Below are positions 61,127 to 64,000 of a DNA stretch of 64,000 bases, in pieces. Both the position numbers and the translations under genes were made by a program. How positions within the stretch are numbered: position 1 is the stretch's first letter; every line of letters begins with the position of its first letter. Under the pieces are notes generated by a model. The model was not told where the DNA came from and did not search any database. It saw only the letters and a program-made list of their open reading frames with translations. This DNA is from Chitinophaga pinensis DSM 2588. GTDB taxonomy: Bacteria > Bacteroidota > Bacteroidia > Chitinophagales > Chitinophagaceae. The stretch lies in the NCBI RefSeq assembly GCF_000024005.1, contig NC_013132.1, forward strand, positions 4,954,001-5,018,000. Reading direction: 5' to 3'.

Positions 61127-62359
61127 CTATAATATTTCAAGACTTTTAGCAATGATGGCGACAGCTTCTTTCACCTGTGCTGCTGTGATCAGCAATGGCG
61201 GTGCGAAGCGGATTTTATCGCCATGGGTGGGTTTGGCCAGCAAACCATTTTCTTTCAGTGCCAGACAAAGGTCCCAGGCTGCTTCCGGATGAGCGTGGTT
61301 GATGACGATGGCGTTGAGCAGCCCCTTTCCACGGATAGTGCTGATATGAGGAGATTGGAGCGCGGCCAGTTCCTTTCTGAGCAGTTCGCCCATTGCGGCA
61401 GCATTTTCCGTCATTTTCTCTTCTTTCAATACAGTCAGTGCTACGATGGCTACTTTACAGGCCAGCGGGTTACCACCATAGGTGCTGCCATGTTCACCCG
61501 GTTTGATGGTAAGCATGATCTCGTCATCTGCCAGTACGGCGGCTACCGGTAAGATACCTCCGGAGAGTGCCTTTCCGAGTATCAGGATGTCCGGACGTAC
61601 GTTTTCGTGGTCGCAGCAAAGCATCTTTCCCGTACGGGCAAGGCCGGTCTGGATCTCGTCGGCGATAAACAATACGTTGGCGTCTTCACAGTACTGACGG
61701 GCTTTGGAGAGGTATCCGTCATCGGGTACCATCACACCAGCTTCTCCCTGTATCGGCTCTACGAGGAAGCCGGCTACGTTGTTGTCCTGAAGGGCTCTTT
61801 CCAGTGCCGCCAGGTTATTATATGGAATCACTTCATATCCCGGCATAAACGGACCGAAGTTCGTCCGGGAAGAAGGATCTGTACTAAAGGAAATAACATT
61901 CAGGGTACGGCCATGGAAGTTGTTGGCGCATACGATGATCTTAGCCTGGTTTTCGGGAATACCTTTTACCACATAGCCCCAGCGGCGGGCCAGTTTAAGC
62001 GCTGTTTCCACAGCTTCTACGCCGGTGTTCATCGGCAATACTTTGTCGTAGCCGAAGTAGCGGGTGATAAAGGCAGCGTATTCGCCGAGCAGGTCATTGT
62101 GAAAAGCACGGGAGGTCAATGTCAGGCGCTGTGCCTGTTCGGTTAAGGCGCGGATGATTGTCGGGTGACAATGCCCCTGGTTCACCGCAGAATAACCTGA
62201 CAGGAAATCGAAATAACGTTTACCGTCAACGTCCCAGAGAAAAACACCTTCCCCGCGATCCAGCACTACGGGCAATGGATGGTAGTTGTGAGCCCCGTAT
62301 TGTTCTTCCAGGTCCAGAAAATGCTGGGTCTTTTCACTGATATTAAATGTGTGTAACAT
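61127..62359 (-). CDS. rocD: Ornithine aminotransferase
   Basis: A 410-residue class III PLP aminotransferase converting ornithine to glutamate semialdehyde. Visible marks are [20 protein letters not shown] (ornithine aminotransferase N-terminus), [64 protein letters not shown] with the PLP Asp, and [19 protein letters not shown] with the PLP Lys. The Ser-Gly-Tyr-Ser and NYHPLP patterns favour ornithine over acetylornithine. ATG 62359 is preferred over a TTG at 62368. The VIT-like gene follows 6 bases later. Confidence 0.93.
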   Translation of the reverse strand: MLHTFNISEKTQHFLDLEEQYGAHNYHPLPVVLDRGEGVFLWDVDGKRYFDFLSGYSAVNQGHCHPTIIRALTEQAQRLTLTSRAFHNDLLGEYAAFITRYFGYDKVLPMNTGVEAVETALKLARRWGYVVKGIPENQAKIIVCANNFHGRTLNVISFSTDPSSRTNFGPFMPGYEVIPYNNLAALERALQDNNVAGFLVEPIQGEAGVMVPDDGYLSKARQYCEDANVLFIADEIQTGLARTGKMLCCDHENVRPDILILGKALSGGILPVAAVLADDEIMLTIKPGEHGSTYGGNPLACKVAIVALTVLKEEKMTENAAAMGELLRKELAALQSPHISTIRGKGLLNAIVINHAHPEAAWDLCLALKENGLLAKPTHGDKIRFAPPLLITAAQVKEAVAIIAKSLEIL

Positions 62360-62371
62360 ACTCCCCAAAGG

Positions 62372-62625
62372 TAATTAGGAATTGGGGATTTAGGAATTAG
62401 GAATTGGTCAGTCTGTTGAGAGGAAGGCGGAATTTGTGAAAATAAGGTATAATTCGGGAGGCTGGTGTATGGAATTAAGAATTAAGAATTAGGAATTAAG
62501 AATTAAGAATTAAGAATTATTTTATTATGGCAAATATCTATGGGGAATTTTATAGAATGAGACAATGAGTCAAACTCCTCCCAATTACACCCCTATTCCT
62601 AATTCTTAATTCCTAATTCCTAATT
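62372..62625. repeat. Intergenic heptad arrays between rocD and the acyl-CoA-binding gene
   Basis: Plus-strand AATTAGG arrays at 62372-62405 and AATTAAG/AATTAGG at 62471-62519 face an inverse array at 62595-62625, which ends 2 bases before the stop of the acyl-CoA-binding gene. The first array lies 12 bases upstream of the rocD start, so any rocD promoter must lie in or beyond it. Confidence 0.85.
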
Positions 62626-62627
62626 GG

Positions 62628-62888
62628 TCAAGCTTTTTTAAGCTTATTAACCAATGAGACATACTCCTGCTGGGCAGCCTCTTTCGCCTTTCCCTTCAGT
62701 TTCTCCCAGGCTTCATACTTGGCTTTGGCCACGAAGTCAAATGGGTTGGTGGGTGGTTCACCATTGATATCACCTTCAGTTCCTTGTTTATAAAGTGAGT
62801 AGAGTTGCAGAAGGGTTTCATTATCAGGCTTTTGGGTCAGGGTTTTGCTGGCTGTAGCGGCCGTTTCAAACTGTTGTTGCAGATCCAT
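62628..62888 (-). CDS. Acyl-CoA-binding protein
   Basis: An 86-residue four-helix acyl-CoA-binding protein that carries long-chain acyl-CoA esters in the cytoplasm. Helix motifs LQQQFETAATASKTLTQKP, LLQLYSLYKQGTEGDINGEP and FDFVAKAKYEAWEKLKGKA match the family, including the YxxYKQ, G-D and KAKYEAW signatures. ATG 62888 starts the domain. It is divergent from lepA and lies upstream of rocD in the same direction, separated by heptad arrays. Confidence 0.93.
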   Translation of the reverse strand: MDLQQQFETAATASKTLTQKPDNETLLQLYSLYKQGTEGDINGEPPTNPFDFVAKAKYEAWEKLKGKAKEAAQQEYVSLVNKLKKA

Positions 62889-62967
62889 AAGAAAGTTTTT
62901 TCTTAAATGTAGATAAAATAGTACCAAATCTGACGGTCGGCACTATCCGGGTATAGCAAAATTTAAA

Positions 62968-62975
62968 TAACTTTG
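62968..62975 (+). promoter_or_regulatory. -7 box of lepA
   Basis: TAACTTTG is an exact TAnnTTTG match, 43 bases upstream of the lepA start. No clear -33 element was seen at 19-21 bases. Confidence 0.55.
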
Positions 62976-63018
62976 CGGCTTGACGCGGGGCGTTAAACGC
63001 CTGGTTTTAAAAGCATAT

Positions 63019-64000
63019 ATGAAGAATATCAGGAATTTTTGCATCATTGCACACATCGACCACGGTAAAAGTACATTGGCTGACAGGCTGTTAGAGCATA
63101 CAAAGACAATCTCAGACAGAGAAATGCAGGCTCAGGTATTGGATGACATGGATCTGGAAAGAGAGAAAGGTATCACTATCAAGAGTCATGCGATCCAGAT
63201 GAACTATGTTCAGGACGGAACGTCATATGTATTTAACCTGATCGATACTCCCGGTCACGTGGACTTCTCTTATGAAGTATCCCGTGCGCTGGCTGCCTGC
63301 GAAGGTGCACTGCTGTTGGTTGATGCTGCTCAGGGTATCCAGGCACAAACTATTTCCAACCTTTATCTGGCCCTGGAAAATGACCTGGAGATCATCCCCG
63401 TGATCAACAAGATCGATATGGACGGCGCTATGATCCCGGAGGTAAAAGACCAGATCATAGAACTGATCGGTTGTAAGGAGGATGAAATCCTGCTGGCTTC
63501 CGGTAAGACGGGTATTGGTATCGAAGAGATCCTGGATGCCATCGTGAAACGTGTTCCAGCTCCGAAAGGAGATCCGGAAGCTCCTTTACAGGCACTGATC
63601 TTTGATAGCGTATTCAACTCCTTCCGTGGTATCATCGCTTACTACAGAATATTTAACGGTACCCTCAAAAAAGGAGATAAAGTTAAATTCTTCAATACCG
63701 ATGAAGAATACTTTGCTGATGAAGTAGGTATTCTGAAACTCGGTCTGCAACCCACCCAAACCGTTAAGACCGGCGACGTAGGTTACATTATCACCGGTAT
63801 CAAAAATGCCAAAGAAGTAAAAGTGGGCGATACCATCACTACCAGCGCGAATCCTAGTCTGGAGTCTATCAACGGTTTCGAAGAGGTAAAACCAATGGTA
63901 TTCGCAGGTATCTTCCCTGTAAATACAGAAGACTTCGAAGAGCTACGTGACTGTATGGAGAAACTGCAGCTGAACGATGCTTCCCTGACTTTCGAACTGG
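63019..64000 (+). CDS. lepA: Elongation factor 4 (LepA), N-terminal part, runs off the right edge
   Basis: The first 327 residues of a translational GTPase that back-translocates or remodels stalled ribosomes. [20 protein letters not shown] holds the P-loop (residues 11-18), [16 protein letters not shown] is the switch I region with the LepA-specific sequence, [11 protein letters not shown] is G3, and NKIDMDGA is G4. Domain II ([35 protein letters not shown]) follows. The C-terminal part lies outside the window. ATG 63019 matches the family start. Confidence 0.97.
   Translation, partial: MKNIRNFCIIAHIDHGKSTLADRLLEHTKTISDREMQAQVLDDMDLEREKGITIKSHAIQMNYVQDGTSYVFNLIDTPGHVDFSYEVSRALAACEGALLLVDAAQGIQAQTISNLYLALENDLEIIPVINKIDMDGAMIPEVKDQIIELIGCKEDEILLASGKTGIGIEEILDAIVKRVPAPKGDPEAPLQALIFDSVFNSFRGIIAYYRIFNGTLKKGDKVKFFNTDEEYFADEVGILKLGLQPTQTVKTGDVGYIITGIKNAKEVKVGDTITTSANPSLESINGFEEVKPMVFAGIFPVNTEDFEELRDCMEKLQLNDASLTFEL

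Noticed and set aside
1..64000. tRNA, rRNA or tmRNA genes
   Set aside because: No conserved TPsiC-type or rRNA core sequences were seen by eye in the intergenic regions; a tRNAscan run would settle this.

Overview
The window looks like chromosomal DNA of a Bacteroidota bacterium, most likely a Chitinophaga-type member of the Chitinophagaceae (an inference; there is no 16S gene here). The reasons are TAnnTTTG-type -7 promoter elements, a Nudix-family arabinose regulator next to araBDA, fused trehalose synthase/phosphatase, LytTR regulators, DUF3857 proteins and Bacteroidota-style TolC/MFP/RND operons. No phage, insertion sequence, CRISPR array, tRNA or rRNA was recognised. About 55 genes are supported. 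Both ends are cut: an RND permease on the left (minus strand) and lepA on the right (plus strand).

Layout. 1-4.7 kb: a TetR-controlled tripartite efflux operon on the minus strand and a divergent SDR protein, with a shared palindromic operator seen twice. 4.7-6.2 kb: promoter, SAM-I riboswitch, terminator and a trans-sulfuration PLP enzyme. 6.2-13.3 kb: amidohydrolase, YdcF-like protein, dicarboxylate symporter, CPCC protein, an orphan promoter and hairpin, a hypothetical protein and a HAD hydrolase. 13.4-18.3 kb: L-arabinose cluster araR-araB-araD-araA, followed by a 78-bp tandem repeat. 19-24.7 kb: RBBP9-like hydrolase, queG, and two DUF3857/transglutaminase paralogues, one with its active site lost. 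24.8-29.2 kb: clpB, a Crp-like regulator, an SMR exporter and guanine deaminase. 29.2-36.1 kb: two Lys/Ala/His-rich small secreted proteins around a hybrid histidine kinase, an M28 peptidase and a LytTR regulator. 36.2-42.3 kb: a second TolC/RND/MFP efflux operon. 42.4-43.4 kb: a phosphoesterase remnant in duplicated DNA. 43.4-48.4 kb: PAP2 phosphatase, ClC channel, quinone oxidoreductase and aldo/keto reductase. 49-53.1 kb: trehalose synthesis (otsAB fusion) facing a GH15 enzyme. 53.2-64 kb: AsmA-like protein, lipoprotein, YihY, DPP IV, small membrane protein, VIT-like protein, ornithine aminotransferase, acyl-CoA-binding protein and lepA.

The most unusual pattern is a dispersed family of heptanucleotide arrays (AATTAGG/AATTAAG). 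They start within about ten bases of the stop codon of eight genes, read in the sense direction of those genes, and are often paired in inverted orientation across intergenic spacers. Seven is not a multiple of three and every heptad carries TAG or TAA (TAA on the opposite strand), so three heptads place stops in all three frames of both strands. In two genes the stop codon itself lies in the array.
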